Positions 1 through 11,960 of a stretch of 64,000 bases of DNA are shown piece after piece. The stretch lies in assembly GCF_037975245.1 (NCBI RefSeq), contig NC_092568.1, forward strand, positions 10,935,501 to 10,999,500, written 5' to 3'. The DNA comes from Apostichopus japonicus. Taxonomy: Eukaryota > Echinodermata > Holothuroidea > Aspidochirotida > Stichopodidae. The position numbers were made by a program, and so were the translations under genes. A model generated the notes under the pieces. That model did no database searches and was not told the origin of the DNA. It was given only the letters and a program-made list of their open reading frames with translations. Numbering within the stretch: position 1 is the first letter of the stretch; every line of letters begins with the position of its first letter.

Positions 1-3000
1 TGCCGTAACTTGATAACTCTCTTAAATAATGAATAAGGCAGAATTTTAGTCTTGATATTTTAAAGAAAAGAAAACAGACAACGTTGAGTCCATGCAATAT
101 GTTTCTGTAGCTATTCCAGTATTTTTCAAGATATGTTTCTTTAAAGATACTTATTTCTTGAATATTCGTTTAGGCCCACTTGATGGTGACGTCGGCTCCT
201 CACTGCAGTTCTTATAGTTAATGTTAATCCGTTGGTTTTGAGGTCAATCAGAATATGTACGTTAATCTTCATATAAGCAACAGAGTACCCTTGGATGGCA
301 TTCAACACCGTTTGTCCTTAATAAATTTGTAATAATTATAAACATGTCATTTGAGACCATATAATCTTAATTTCTCCCATTGAGTTGTGTAGTGCAACCG
401 AGGAACTAGTCTGATGAGCTGTGTACTAAACTAAAAGGTCCAGTCACTTTAACTAGTGAACCTCAACTGCATGTTTAAAGGGTCATTCCAAAAACAAACA
501 AAAAATAAGTAATTATGCTATAGGAATACAATCCTAGCTAGACGGAGAGCAGTGGTTTTTAACGGTCCACAGCATATCACAGTTAATTTTGTTCCTGAAG
601 TTATCAAAACATAATACGGGGTATTTTTTTGGTTAATCTCAAACAAAGTTCTTCAGAATCACTGTTTCCGAAACTACCTACTATCCGGTATGAGAATTTG
701 CTACAACACTGTTGCTTATAATGGGACCATATTGAAACTGGTATACTTTGGTTTTCTAGCAAAAGTGATATAGATTGAATTTATCTCATGGTCTTGCTGG
801 CTTGTATGTTTCTGGCACTGCAACGAATACAATGCTTGTTTTGGTGTAGGTAGTGTAAATCTTTGCCAACACATTTATGTCAAACAATGGGTTTAATTAA
901 GTTCCTGCAACCCTTGTGAACCGCATGACTGTTTGAATGTTTTGCTTGGCTTACCATAAATGGCCCACTACAATAAAATTTATTCCACCTTTAGCGTGAC
1001 AAGAAAAAAAAAACGGCTTTTAAAGAATTCGATGGCGCTAGTTTGAAAAAGGGTGTTTTTTTTAATATAAAATAATTATATGGCTCTTAAAGGCATCCGT
1101 AGAGTCACTTTTAGGAGAATAGCGCCTCATCAGGCCACGTATTCAGTGGACGGTGGCTGCAAGCATGCCGGTCGCAGAGATGTCACCACCTCTGGCCAAA
1201 GGCAAGGATTCACGCACGCCACCTAGTACGTTTCTGGTCGATTTGACCGACCCTCTGCGCATCCTCCCGGGTTCCTTTGCGACAACAAGGGAGACATGGT
1301 ACGGGATCCTAGGCCACAAAAAAGCACCATGCCACAGCCAGAGGTATTATCGCCAGAGGCCTGTCTTGAACCCTAGCCACGATTTACACGACCGACAAGG
1401 AATGAGTCTTTCGTCACCCTCTATAACATCGGCCACCACATCAGCTAGTAAATTATTTGGTTGAATTAATATATCAAGACTTCAGCATCGACTGCTGAAA
1501 AAGAAAAAGAATTTATAAACGTATATAATCGTTGATGGAGTCGACCTCAGTTCATCAGGTTACCAGTCCACTGCTCAACCCACAGAACCATTTGACGGGT
1601 TAACTTTCTAGTAGATTGGTATTGTTATTGGTATTATTGGTTGGATACAATCTATTGGTAACAGTGAACGACACTGCCTTCAACGAAATCTCTATTCATC
1701 ATATACTCTCATTAGAACAACGGATCTGAATATCTTTATTTACAAGAAGCTCACGCTTGTCTTTGTTTACATTGCAGCAAGCAGAAAGAATGTCGTTTCC
1801 TTCCAAGACGTAAATGTACAATAGGCTTATGCCCCAATACCATCGATGACTTCGAAGCAAGCAGTAAAAGACAAACGGATTCCATGAAATCTTCTTATTC
1901 ACAAAAGGCTGCTTAAGATAATGCTCGCAAGAAAGTTCTTGCTGTAAGTTGTGTCCTTTTACAACTATATTATATGTAGACGATCATGAACTGGAGTAAG
2001 CCTGAAATTTCAACAAACAATACATAAGTTCACATTTCAGTACCGTTTTGAATGAGGAAGGGACAATGCTTATTAAGTCAAACACGTTAACTACATGTGA
2101 CTAATCTTAGTTAGGGATCTGAATGGCTGGAAGTAGCACGGTTATTCGAAACCCGAAACAGGATTCATAGGGTTTTGAGTTTATGCAAGTAGATTTGGGA
2201 AACACGGGTATCGGGAATTTGTCAACTGCAAGACTTTGTTTAGTCCGCAATGATATGCTTATTGATCATTTGAAACTGCGGCATTTGCGTGGATAGATAC
2301 CCCCACACCCCTCTCCCGCCCCAAATGACTGTGTTCCACACGTATACAGAAGTGTGTATTTGGCTTAATACAAAACATTATATAAATATCAAATTTTGAT
2401 CTATTAGCAGCCAACTTGATCACGTCGTTTACAATTGTTTCATTTTGAAAGACTGAATAGTAATGTGGTTGGGACGGTGACGAGGACGGGGTTTGGATGT
2501 TTTTTATAGCTTTTATATGTGCAATATAAGTCAACACTCTGAAATGGTCGACTACATCAACAGCTATAATCACTCATATAAAACATAAGTTATAGGAGGC
2601 AATAGCATCCCTTTCATGGTCAAAACTACCCTCCCTTCACCGCCGCCCCTCCTTCCCATACCATTTGCCGGTACGTTACTGAACCATGAAGATTGTATAT
2701 TAGATCTCTATGAACATGAAATATTCAATTGCATAAGTTTCCGATGAACAGAATAAAGATAGTTTCCTCCTTCTTCGGCTGATTTGAAAAGAGGTATTTG
2801 AATCGCCTCTCATATAGAGTATGGGTTTGAAAATTAATCCAAAACGCATCCAGAACTCTGCTTAACTTTCACTTCATCACCGGACCAAAATTATTCATGC
2901 AACTTATTTATTCTTGAAAAAAACATCATGTTATAAAGCATTCTTTGAGCTGTTGTAAGTCTGAATCAAAAGGAAGGAATAAACCAATGAGAACATGTGA

Positions 3001-4427
3001 ACTATAGAAACATTCCTTACATTTCCTTGCAAGTCATTGGAGGATATAGAGATTACGTTGTTCCAAGAATAATACCCCATGAAATGTGAGGAATGCTAAA
3101 AGGGAAATCATTCTTGTAAGAAATTCCAACTGAAAATAAACACTCTATATGCAATCATAAAAGAGCTTAACATGCTGCTTGATTCTTTCTATGGATTTAA
3201 ACTTAACGACATTAGATCGAAAAAAAGTGAATAATACAACTGTGGCCCACCTCTTTTCAATCTTTCAATCGCATGAACTACGATTGGCAGAGGCTCACTA
3301 GTAGGGGATTCTCCCTATAGCAAGGATTCTCCCATTGTGCGAATGAGTGAGGGTTTAACTATAATGTACGTTGCCATGGTATTAGGAACTGGTATTACCA
3401 TTGGGTAACAAGCAAATGTGTCACGCTCACTCCAATGCATGATAAGCAATTATCGGCTTGTTATCAACTTGAATCGTACTATTGTTCCAAATTATTTGAC
3501 AAAGAAAAAGAGAATTCTTGTAGCTATAAGATTACAATTGAAATTTAACAGATGGTAGTATACTTGGCATATTTAAGACATGATCCCGCCAGAAAGAATT
3601 CAAATCACCGAAATATTTATCCTAACACACCGACACACACTCAGACAACACACGCTCACAAATTATTTGTGATAACGAATTTACGAATTTAATGGGGGTT
3701 TTTTTGTTTACTGTTTGAATGGGTAAATCTTTGATAATATTACCGTCTCGTTTCAATCTGCCCGACGTTTCACTGAGTGACGTCACGTATTGAATTGTTA
3801 TCAGGTACCTTATTTTTTTGAGTAACCGTTTTATGTGTTTCTGTCAGGATGTTTAGAATTCAACGCAAAAAAAAGCAGTTTTCACATTACCACGTGTTAT
3901 TGAACCATCTGGATAGAAATTTTACCACAAAATTTCACTTTCTGTCAAAGCCGACATAATTGTAGATAAACAAACTTTTATAATAAGAAAATTAGGTTTC
4001 AAACCTGGGCTTAATTTGATATAATTTCGTTACTTAACTAACCTGGCTGTACATTTCGAAGCGGTTATAGATAGATCATCTATAAAGGAGGTCGAGTCGA
4101 TCGTCTCCAAGTTATTTGCTAAAAAAAAAACATCTCAATAACATACCAAACGCTGAATAACAGTTGGGAGAGGTGAGATTGACAGACGTTCTCTAATATC
4201 TCCCCCCCCCCTCCCCGTCTCCTCTCTCTCTCTCTACCTCTCTCTCTCTCTGTATAACTATTCATGTCAGTAGGCAAAAAGTATGTCTTAAATGTGAACT
4301 AACGGAAATATGGTTGTTGTTGGTTTGTTGTTTTCTCTGAGATATAATGACAGCTTGTATCATTCTGGGCCCTTCTTCTGCAGAAAATTGCTCGTTTCTG
4401 AAATCAGACATGGATACAGGTACTAAG
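1..4427. other. intergenic, no gene recognised
   Basis: AT-rich sequence with short, unconvincing open frames on both strands. A GC-richer patch at about 1085-1450 has an open frame on the plus strand, but I recognise no protein, splice context or repeat there. A C/CT-rich simple repeat lies at about 4200-4250. Nothing else is supportable. Confidence 0.5.
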
Positions 4428-4937
4428 CAGGGGCGTCAATCCGATTTGAAACGTGGAGGGGGGGCGTAATCGGGGGGGGGAGTATTCCGGCCGTAAGTAC
4501 TATCTAAGCGGAGCGCCACCATCGGTTGGCGCGCAGCGTATACTACCAAGAAAATTTCAGATTTCAATACCTGCCAGATCGCTGGAGATGGCACTTGCCA
4601 GGCTGGATAGCAGCCATCTAGTTGCGTGATTTCGGGTGAAAATTACAAATTCGTCACTCAGGAATAAAGTTCATGCGACCTTCATGTTTGGTGGATTATT
4701 TCTTTTATTAGTGATTCCAATTGACATGAACATTAGAACGCAGTGCAAGTTGACAAATGATGCGGCGAACTGGGACCCCAGCCCCATTTTGCCATATGTT
4801 TCAGGATAGAATACCCCTCAATTGTTCGAACCCATGACAACTAACAATCTGTGAATAAATTTACTTCGAAGTGGGCACATTATATTGCACCAAGTCGGTC
4901 AAGGAATGACCCCAGGGCCTCAGATATAGGCCTATAG

Positions 4938-5257
4938 CAGGGGTGGGCTACCTTTTTGAATGCATGGGCCAGATTTTAGAAGCGAAAGATTGACAGGGCC
5001 GCACCTAACCAACGACCTGCTGTTGATTTCAAACCTTTGCTTGCGAGGACGTTCAATAAATAGGTGTGTGTACTAATCTGTATTCTTAAAAACATAATGT
5101 CAATACAGTCCAATTGATAATTAATGGTGATAATAGACCTACCTGACAGCATCATTAAGTGCAGATAAATTCTAGGCAGCTAGTTTGTTTTTTGTGATGA
5201 TGTAAAAAATCACTGGCGGGCCGCATGTGGCCCGCGGGCCGTAGTTGCCCACCCCTG
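4938..5257. mobile_element. hAT MITE, 320 bp
   Basis: Termini are CAGGGGTGGGCTACC and GTAGTTGCCCACCCCTG, an inverted repeat of about 15 bp with few mismatches. The flanks are GCCTATAG on the left and GCCTGTAG on the right, an 8-bp target duplication with one mismatch. CAGGGG-type ends with 8-bp duplications are the hAT signature. There is no coding capacity, so it is non-autonomous. Confidence 0.8.
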
Positions 5258-5839
5258 GCCTGTAGGAACGATGTCCCAAAATGTTCCCGGGCATATAGGC
5301 GAAGGAAGCTATCCGCCGCGACTGCATGTGAGTTTCTCGACTTGCCGTCCTGGGAGCCGTACCACAAAATTGGTGCATTTCCTCATACGCCATTATTAAT
5401 AATTTAAATAACTAACTAATTAGGCACAGCCCAGATCCGAGTTCGTATAGTGAGCTTAGCGCAAATTTGGCCAAAAGTCGTCATACGCCAGCATGTTAAA
5501 CCACCAATGACTTTTAATACCACCCGTGACACACTTCCAACGGGACTGTGTCAGTTTAAATGTTTTGCTAGGTCTACGAGAATACATTTCTATGAAATTT
5601 GAAACAAGGATGGCAAGACAAACCACTTTACTTATGTTTTCAGGACCTCACACATGCGCATGTATCGTGAGACTTAGAATAGGTCCCATGTGAGTGGTGG
5701 CTAAAGTGATGAAGGCATCCAAATAAATCAGTGGTTGTTCGTTGGAGTACTCACGCAAGTTACATCGGTTGCTAGGTGGATCTGCATCTGGTAATCGGGT
5801 GAATTCTGGTCGGAGCGTACTATGTAACCACCGTGTACC

Positions 5840-6776
5840 CAGGAACGTAGCTAAGGCCTGATGATTGAGAAAGGGGGGGGGGCGTGTAGTGGCTGAAAAT
5901 CCAACGACAAAATGGGTTTTGAAGCCAGAAAATTCCGACTGCTGCTTTGTACCCCCCACCCCCCCACCCTCGCGCTACTCGTCTACGATACGGTCAGTGT
6001 CAGACACCCAATCTTTCGCGACTGCACTTTTGTTCCGAACTTTTTTTCGATACATTTTGTACTCACTGGCACTCATTTCACAAATTTATTAGCCCCCCCC
6101 CCACCCCAACCAAATATTTTTGTGAAATTTCGGGCAAAATGCTGATAATTTTTCAGGCACCTACTGAAAGAAAGATAATTTGCAATGTGTTTTTCAGTAG
6201 TTAAACTTATTATTACCATTAATATTGTAACGACTTCCAAATAACTCTAACCAATATGGAAGGGTAATAAGACGGAAATGGTTGTATGTTATTTGCATGC
6301 GATTTAAAAATCGATGCATGTCTATATGATATGCACATTAACATGTGGAAAGCGCGCGTAGCTTGCGAAAAATTTTGGTTATATTTTTCGGGCAAGTCGT
6401 TACAATCCCCCCCCCCCCCCCCAAGTCAAATTGGGCTCCTACGCCTATGACGGTAGTTCTACTAGGCATTTTTTGATTGGAGTAAACAAAATCATACGAA
6501 GTTTTGTACGGTGGAGTATAAGAATCGCGAGATACAATTTCTCAAAGTGGCAAGGAAAACGTGGTAAATATGACATATTCAAGGTAAATTTTGACCGAAA
6601 TTTTTCAATTTTTAGGTCATGCACAATCACAGGAATAAATGAATAGGCCTAGATAAACTAGAGTGCGACAGTCGGAAATTCCGACTATCGCACTCCAATT
6701 TTCCAACTATCGTCAGTTTTACTAAGTTTGGGGGTGAGACACCCCCACACCCACACCCCCTCTAGCGACGTCCCTG
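5840..6776. mobile_element. hAT non-autonomous element with perfect 8-bp TSD
   Basis: The element lies between two exact copies of CGTGTACC (5832-5839 and 6777-6784). Its ends are CAGGAACGTAGCTA and the complement of TAGCGACGTCCCTG. A copy of the CATAGGCG-type repeat seen near 48.2, 59 and 61.3 kb sits inside at about 6085-6440, in inverse orientation to the 59-kb copy, and lacks one terminus. Long C runs mark its edges. Confidence 0.8.
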
Positions 6777-6999
6777 CGTGTACCCAGTGTTCTCACTGTG
6801 GAGTAAACTCCGGTATCACTCAACAACAAGGTAACATGGGATGCGCTGCCACGGAATATGCTCCCTATTTCATTTCCCCAATATTAGGGAACGGGCACCG
6901 TCTTTGAAACACCATCTACAACTAAACAACAACTATGTACAAGCTTTGGCTCTAGCTATGAAGTGCTGTCTCTTATGATAATGACGGAGCGCACTATTT

Positions 7000-7270
7000 T
7001 TCTACTGGAATCGCCCGAAGATGCGGCGTCTGTAATCCGAGGAACCAACGAACTTCTCTGTTAACTCCTCAGGCTTCAACTGGGCTAGACGTTCGCGGTG
7101 AATATGGCACACCATCACATAGTTCAGCCTCTGTTGAGTGATGGTGCTCCGTAGCCATGTTTTCAAACGCCTCAAAGCACTAAATTATCTCTCGGCTGGC
7201 GGAGGAGACGAGGAGGACACCAAGAGAGCTTCGACTTCACCAAACATAGCCCGTACCGCTGGATTCATCA
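7000..7270 (-). pseudogene. hAT transposase C-terminal (dimerisation) domain remnant
   Basis: The minus-strand reading gives an AER-stop-FSALRRLKTWLRST core, then QQRLNYVMVCHIHRERL. This is the hATC dimerisation block of hAT transposases, where SERxFSALRRIKTxLRST is typical. An in-frame TAA replaces the residue before FSAL, so this copy is dead. The match continues to about 7010. It lies inside the element whose ends are at 4428 and 7596 and is the likely relic of an autonomous source of the local MITEs. Confidence 0.75.
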
Positions 7271-7918
7271 ACTTGAATATTTGTCTATACCCTTCAACCG
7301 ACGACGACTGGAACTGGCCTCGAAAGAAAGGCAGACTAAGCTTAAGATTGTCGGAGAGCTCAGGGTATCAACTCACGAGATTTGGGTGGAATTCTCCATT
7401 CAGCAACATTGAGTGATATTCGATGATATGAATCCTGAGATGTGTAAGTCCTAACCAAATAGAGCCACATCATTACTCTTTTTCCAAATGTGTGTGTGTG
7501 TGGGGGGGGGGGGGGGGGGACATTTGATATTGTTTCCACCACCCATAGAAATGTGGGGGGGACGTGTCCCCCCGTCCCCCTGGATTGACGCCCATGTACC
7601 ACCCTAGGGAACTGGTCATGACTTCAATACTTTCGCCGAGTTGATAAAAACAGCAAATTGTATATCAGCAGCTGATATACTCAGTCCCTGCGTACTTATG
7701 TGAACATGCTTATATATAGGACGTATCATAACCTCGTGTTAATACACAACTGACGAAAGCGTAGGCAGTAAAAAGTAAATGGTGTGGGTGTTTGGTATTT
7801 TATACATAGTTGATAACTCCAGTGCATCGTATTTCCATACGATAGTAATATACTATGGTATTGCGGAGTAAATTTCAGCATGGGTTACATGCACAAGGGA
7901 TCGAACATTACTTACGGG

Positions 7919-8495
7919 CAGTGGCAGACTGGCCACACGGGCATTTGGGCAATGCCCGGTGGGCCGGTGGACTGGGGAGCCTGGTAAAAATTACAGCCCA
8001 TTTTCACAGTAGTTAACAGAATACAGACGGGTTGTGTAGAAATATATTTTTAACTGTGGGAATCAGCTCATGAAAAGAAGAACGTGCAATATTAGCAACC
8101 CGTCCGTGCTAATGGATTTTATTCAGGTTTTTTTCAATTTTTTTCAAGCATGTTGTCACAAAATGCTTGAAAAACTTAAATAAAATCCAGTCTAAAACAT
8201 ATATTTTTGTCTTTATTTGTTTACGTCTTATCTTTCCTCAGTTTAATCAAGTGTTGCTTCTGGAAAATTATTTTGTGTCATTTTTGAAGGATTATTGTAA
8301 CCTACAATATTGAGATATATAGCACCATTTTGCATCTTAAACTTCAAAAAACTTTCAATAGGGAGGGGAAAACCCCCTCCCCTTAGACCCCTCCCCCAGG
8401 ACGGCGATCACTATGTAAGTATAGCATATCAATGAATAATGCGCCGGTCTAGGTGGAAAATGCCCGGGCCGCTTTTAAGACCCAGTCCGCCCATG
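7919..8495. mobile_element. hAT-like MITE, no clear TSD
   Basis: The left end CAGTGGCAGACTGG and right end CCAGTCCGCCCATG are imperfect inverted repeats, and both ends continue into GGGC/GCCC-rich sequence. A G/C-rich hairpin block at about 8360-8400 (GGGAGGGG then CCCCTCCCC) resembles blocks in the elements at 12.0 and 36.6 kb. The flanking 8-mers do not match, so the boundary or superfamily is less certain. Confidence 0.5.
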
Positions 8496-8499
8496 GTCA

Positions 8500-10781
8500 T
8501 AAGTGAAGAGAAATTCAATAAGGTTCAAGCAAAAAATTGTGGGTGTCCTGATATGATGGGATGCAAATAATAGGATTTAGTTCTACATCTGTTAGACCAC
8601 GAGAACGATTTCGAAGATATGGTGATGTGATAGAAAATTGAGTCAGTGATGTGTGACCGAGAAAGCATTTAACCTATGCCGGTAAATATATGTGTGTCTA
8701 CCAGTGTCTTGTTTTTGCTTCTTTTAATATTTAGAGTAAGTAAAACAAAAGACAATTGTTTTCTCCCGAACAAAGAGAATTATATAATTTCACTCTTATC
8801 TCTTTCCACTTTCAATTTTGTATACATATTACACACTTAGTTTCGATAACTGTTTGTCATGACGAACTTGTCAGGTAAAGTATAACCTTTATGACTGTAA
8901 TTAGCTGTATTACTCGTCAGGTACGTGAAATAGTGAATAAATTAAATGTCCCAATGCGTCTTCTTCTGGTTCAACGATAGTCAATACTCGCATTAAATTT
9001 GTGAACAATATGAAATATCATATTCATGTTAATAAAATAAGATTACACTGTACATGCAACATTATAAACCAAGACATATACGCAAACGCATGTTATTTCT
9101 AAAGATCTTACTGACTATTAAATGTTTCGCAGGTGTTTAGAAAAAAGCGAGTGTTTTGGTCAATAACCAACAAAAGAAAATAGATAAATAAATAAAAATA
9201 AAAGTACAAAGTGAAATAAGAACTAACATCGTCTAGTGTATTTCGGGGTTGTATATTCCATATATATGATGTGCTAGCATTGGGGTGAAGCATCCAAAGT
9301 TGTGACTCTAAGTTATTACTGACCACACACAGCCTAGATTTTGAGATAAAGAATATATTTCAACGTAGTACAGCACCCAGCTAAACATTCTTAATTTGCC
9401 TAATGACTATTTCCTATTACGTGTCAAAAAAGAATCTCTACGCACGAGCGTTGAGTGGCTTCTATATATAGATTAAGCCTGCTACACCATTTGGTAGAAG
9501 ATATGACATCATCTCATTAGCATAAAGACTAACACAAAAACCTATATGCTTGCATGGTCAACAGTAAATATACGCACAGTGTATTACGATGTATATTAGT
9601 TAAACTTATACCCTCTCCTTAGCAAGAATAGAAAATACAATAACCCAAGCTTTAATAACTAACATTCGGTTCTGGTAAGTTATAAAAAATGTCGACATTG
9701 CCGGGCTAATATTGCGTTGTTTAGGTGACCAATTACTACTGTGATGACGTGGCAAGGAGAGACCGAATAATATTGTCAGAAAAAATACCTTTTGCTTCCA
9801 TGTTAACTTTCGGTTCGATGTAATTACTGCATCAATTCCCACGTTCATATATTGTTATACTGTTTTAAGTGTGGGCGGTTATAAAATGTTCCTTTACAGC
9901 GATCTCATTTCACGCCCTAGTCGCATCTTTATATCTTCACACGGACATTACATAATTACAATACCAAACTTTAAGTATGATCATAATGTAAAAAAATTAA
10001 AATGCAGTTCATCCCTTTGCTTTTATGTAGACCAGCATTGCTGAAATTAATTTCTGTAATATTAACAAATCACATCTATAAAGTTTAACCTAACTTAAAA
10101 GCATCTCAAGTGTGACTCAATAATGTGTGGATTTCAACACCGTTTTTTATCTCACCAACACCAACTAACACTGAATTCTTCTTGACGGAGAAAAGGGATC
10201 GTTTTTCTACAATCGAAGCCTTGCGATGCCGCTTCATTATTTTACCCTCTGTCCTAAGTCTGTCTCTGTTCTCGCTACTTTTTCTTGGAACCTGGAAAAG
10301 CAACAGAGAACAGATATAGGAACAGAGAAAACGACAATATTAGACAAGAGGTATAAATCTCGCTTTGCATATAGGGTAAACTTTTTGGGGCGTATACCAG
10401 CAGTTGTTCACAAGACTACACCAACTAAACACAAATATATATCTGCAGTGCCTCTTCCAGAATTTCTCGGCAGGGGGAATGGGGGACAAGTATATAGGTA
10501 GATACCGAGATTAAAATCGAAATCGCGATGTATAAGAACATATCGGTACAAGACAAAAGATACTCGCGCCCGAATCGTGCCAAATTCTCCACTAATTATT
10601 TACTTCGTTTTGAGCAAATTATGTCTGCATAAAGTTCTTGGTTCCAAAAAATGCAGTAGATGGGATCCGGGCCCATGGGCACCGTCTCTGGATTCAACCC
10701 TGATCTGTATATTGAAAGGTAACTTATGACGGAGTCAGATATCAATGTTTTGGTTCAAGTTAGCCTTAATTCCACTAGTAA
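8500..10781. other. intergenic, no gene recognised
   Basis: AT-rich stretch downstream of the peripherin-like gene. Short open frames near 9.1-9.3, 9.6-9.85 and 10.1-10.5 kb have no family resemblance or splice context that I can see. Any 3' UTR of the minus-strand gene ending at 10782 would lie at the right-hand end. Confidence 0.4.
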
Positions 10782-11681
10782 TCAAAACTTAAGTTTAAAC
10801 GATTTCCCAAAGCCCTTCTTTGGACCTTTCATAGATTTGAACCCTCTCGAAGCAGGCATTTTTCTCATAGCACTTCCACCTTTCATACGAGAGGATAGAC
10901 CTTTTCCAAATCCCTTCTTTTTACTCTTAAATTTCGAAATTGGACTTTTTGCTTTGGAAGACATCTTGCCAAACTTTCTTTTGGTACTACGTTTGAGTCC
11001 ACTTAATTTGGCGCTCGTACCTTTACCCAAACCCTTCTTAGCTTTCCCAAAAGGTGACCTCTTCCCACGACCTGACTTGCCTTTTAATGGACTCTTTGGC
11101 TTACTCGGGGACCGTTTCTTCATACTCTTTACTGTGGGTTTTTTCTTCGATGATTTAGGTGAAGACTTAGTGGATGATGACTTGGTCGGTGATTTCTTCG
11201 ACTTGGAACCTTCCTTGCCGATCTTTTTATCCTTCTTGTCTTTCTTTTTGACTGTTGATTGACGACCCCCGTCTTTACTTTTAGTAGATTTCTTGGAGGA
11301 GGACTTTTTCTTACCTTCTGGCATCTCATCTGGCAATCCATCCATTAGATCATCACCGTCGTCTTCTGGAAATTGATCAGACTCTCCGTTTGCTGGACGT
11401 TGACTACCACTTTGCATTAGAGGGGAGTTCTCGTAAGGTGGACCGGGAGTCTGCTGCGCAGTGGTTTTGTTCTCCTCTTCAAAGTCTTCGTCGTCGAAAG
11501 TTGAATCGTCATCAAAGTCTTCGTCACCGGCCACGATACCTTCGACATCTTTAAAGTCTTTATGAGCGGAAGTGTTACTACTTCGGAATAAGTATCCGAT
11601 GGTAGTGGCCTCTGAGTCTCCCAACTCTTCGGCCTCTACCATTGATGTTTGTAAGATGCGGAATCCCAGGAGGATGAACAT
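10782..11681 (-). CDS. peripherin-like tetraspanin, exon 3A (end of TM4 and long basic tail)
   Basis: This is the last coding exon of the gene starting at 18998. It follows a good acceptor (ttattttcttttag) in phase 0, and the first 14 residues (MFILLGFRILQTSM) complete TM4 and align with PRPH2 exon 3. The exon then encodes an acidic stretch (rich in D/E, roughly protein residues 310-340), followed by about 170 residues dominated by Lys, Ser, Gly and Pro with SKKS, KSPTK and KKGFGK motifs, ending SFKLKF. The complete protein would be 566 residues, against about 346 in vertebrate PRPH2. The tail is cytoplasmic by tetraspanin topology. The initial ATG is an internal codon here, not a translation start. 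Tail function is unknown; the charge suggests binding to acidic lipid, nucleic acid or cytoskeleton (inference). Confidence 0.85.
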   Translation of the reverse strand: MFILLGFRILQTSMVEAEELGDSEATTIGYLFRSSNTSAHKDFKDVEGIVAGDEDFDDDSTFDDEDFEEENKTTAQQTPGPPYENSPLMQSGSQRPANGESDQFPEDDGDDLMDGLPDEMPEGKKKSSSKKSTKSKDGGRQSTVKKKDKKDKKIGKEGSKSKKSPTKSSSTKSSPKSSKKKPTVKSMKKRSPSKPKSPLKGKSGRGKRSPFGKAKKGLGKGTSAKLSGLKRSTKRKFGKMSSKAKSPISKFKSKKKGFGKGLSSRMKGGSAMRKMPASRGFKSMKGPKKGFGKSFKLKF

Positions 11682-11810
11682 CTAAAAGAAAATAAACAGA
11701 TGTTCAAGTCCTGCAGCTGGTTTGGCATATTAGTCATACATGCTGCAGTCATGGCTATAAGTTGTTAATATCGTGATATTGCACGAACGGTTGGATACAT
11801 GAGGTTGATT

Positions 11811-11912
11811 CTACTGTAAAATATATCCCATCGTGGTGGCCTCGGGGTCATCAAATGTCTCGGCCTCTGACATCGATGTTTGCAGGATACGAAGCCCACA
11901 GAATAAGAGAAT
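11811..11912 (-). CDS. duplicated alternative exon 3B of the peripherin-like gene (short tail)
   Basis: A second copy of the start of exon 3 lies about 230 bp upstream of exon 3A in gene order. The acceptor is strong (tgtaccttacag) and phase 0, and the first codon aligns with the first codon of exon 3A: ILLFCGLRILQTSM versus MFILLGFRILQTSM, followed by a shared SEATT/PEATT-type segment. It then stops at TAG after 33 residues (ending GYILQ). Joined to exons 1 and 2 it would give a 300-residue protein with a stub tail. A GT inside the last codons could also act as a donor, but I see no clear polyadenylation signal. It is either an alternative terminal exon or a decaying duplicate. Confidence 0.6.
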   Translation of the reverse strand: MLLFCGLRILQTSMSEAETFDDPEATTMGYILQ

Positions 11913-11960
11913 CTGTAAGGTACAAACAGATATGTTTCGCCCAATAAAGTTATAAGGGCT

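Larger units (their letters stand above)
4428..7596. mobile_element. decayed hAT-like DNA transposon with nested insertions
   Basis: The ends form a 15-bp inverted repeat with one mismatch (CAGGGGCGTCAATCC at the left, complement of GGATTGACGCCCATG at the right), each followed inward by long G or C runs. The interior holds a hAT transposase C-terminal remnant on the minus strand (about 7000-7270) and two younger hAT MITEs (4938-5257 and 5840-6776). I could not see a matching target duplication at the outer ends, so they may belong to two broken copies. The segment 4498-4650 carries the core motif shared with elements elsewhere in the window. Confidence 0.5.

Noticed and set aside
1153-1464. 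103-codon frame in a GC-richer patch
   Set aside because: No recognisable family, no splice context, and frames on the other strand are equally plausible. It may be an unidentified repeat.
1540-1590. tRNA-like pattern on the minus strand (GAGCAGTGGACTGGTAACC followed by GGTCGACTCC)
   Set aside because: Spacing between the two boxes is too short for a tRNA and no acceptor stem can be formed.
10726-11262. 178-codon plus-strand open frame
   Set aside because: Antisense shadow of the Lys/Ser-rich peripherin exon 3A, which has the splice sites and homology.
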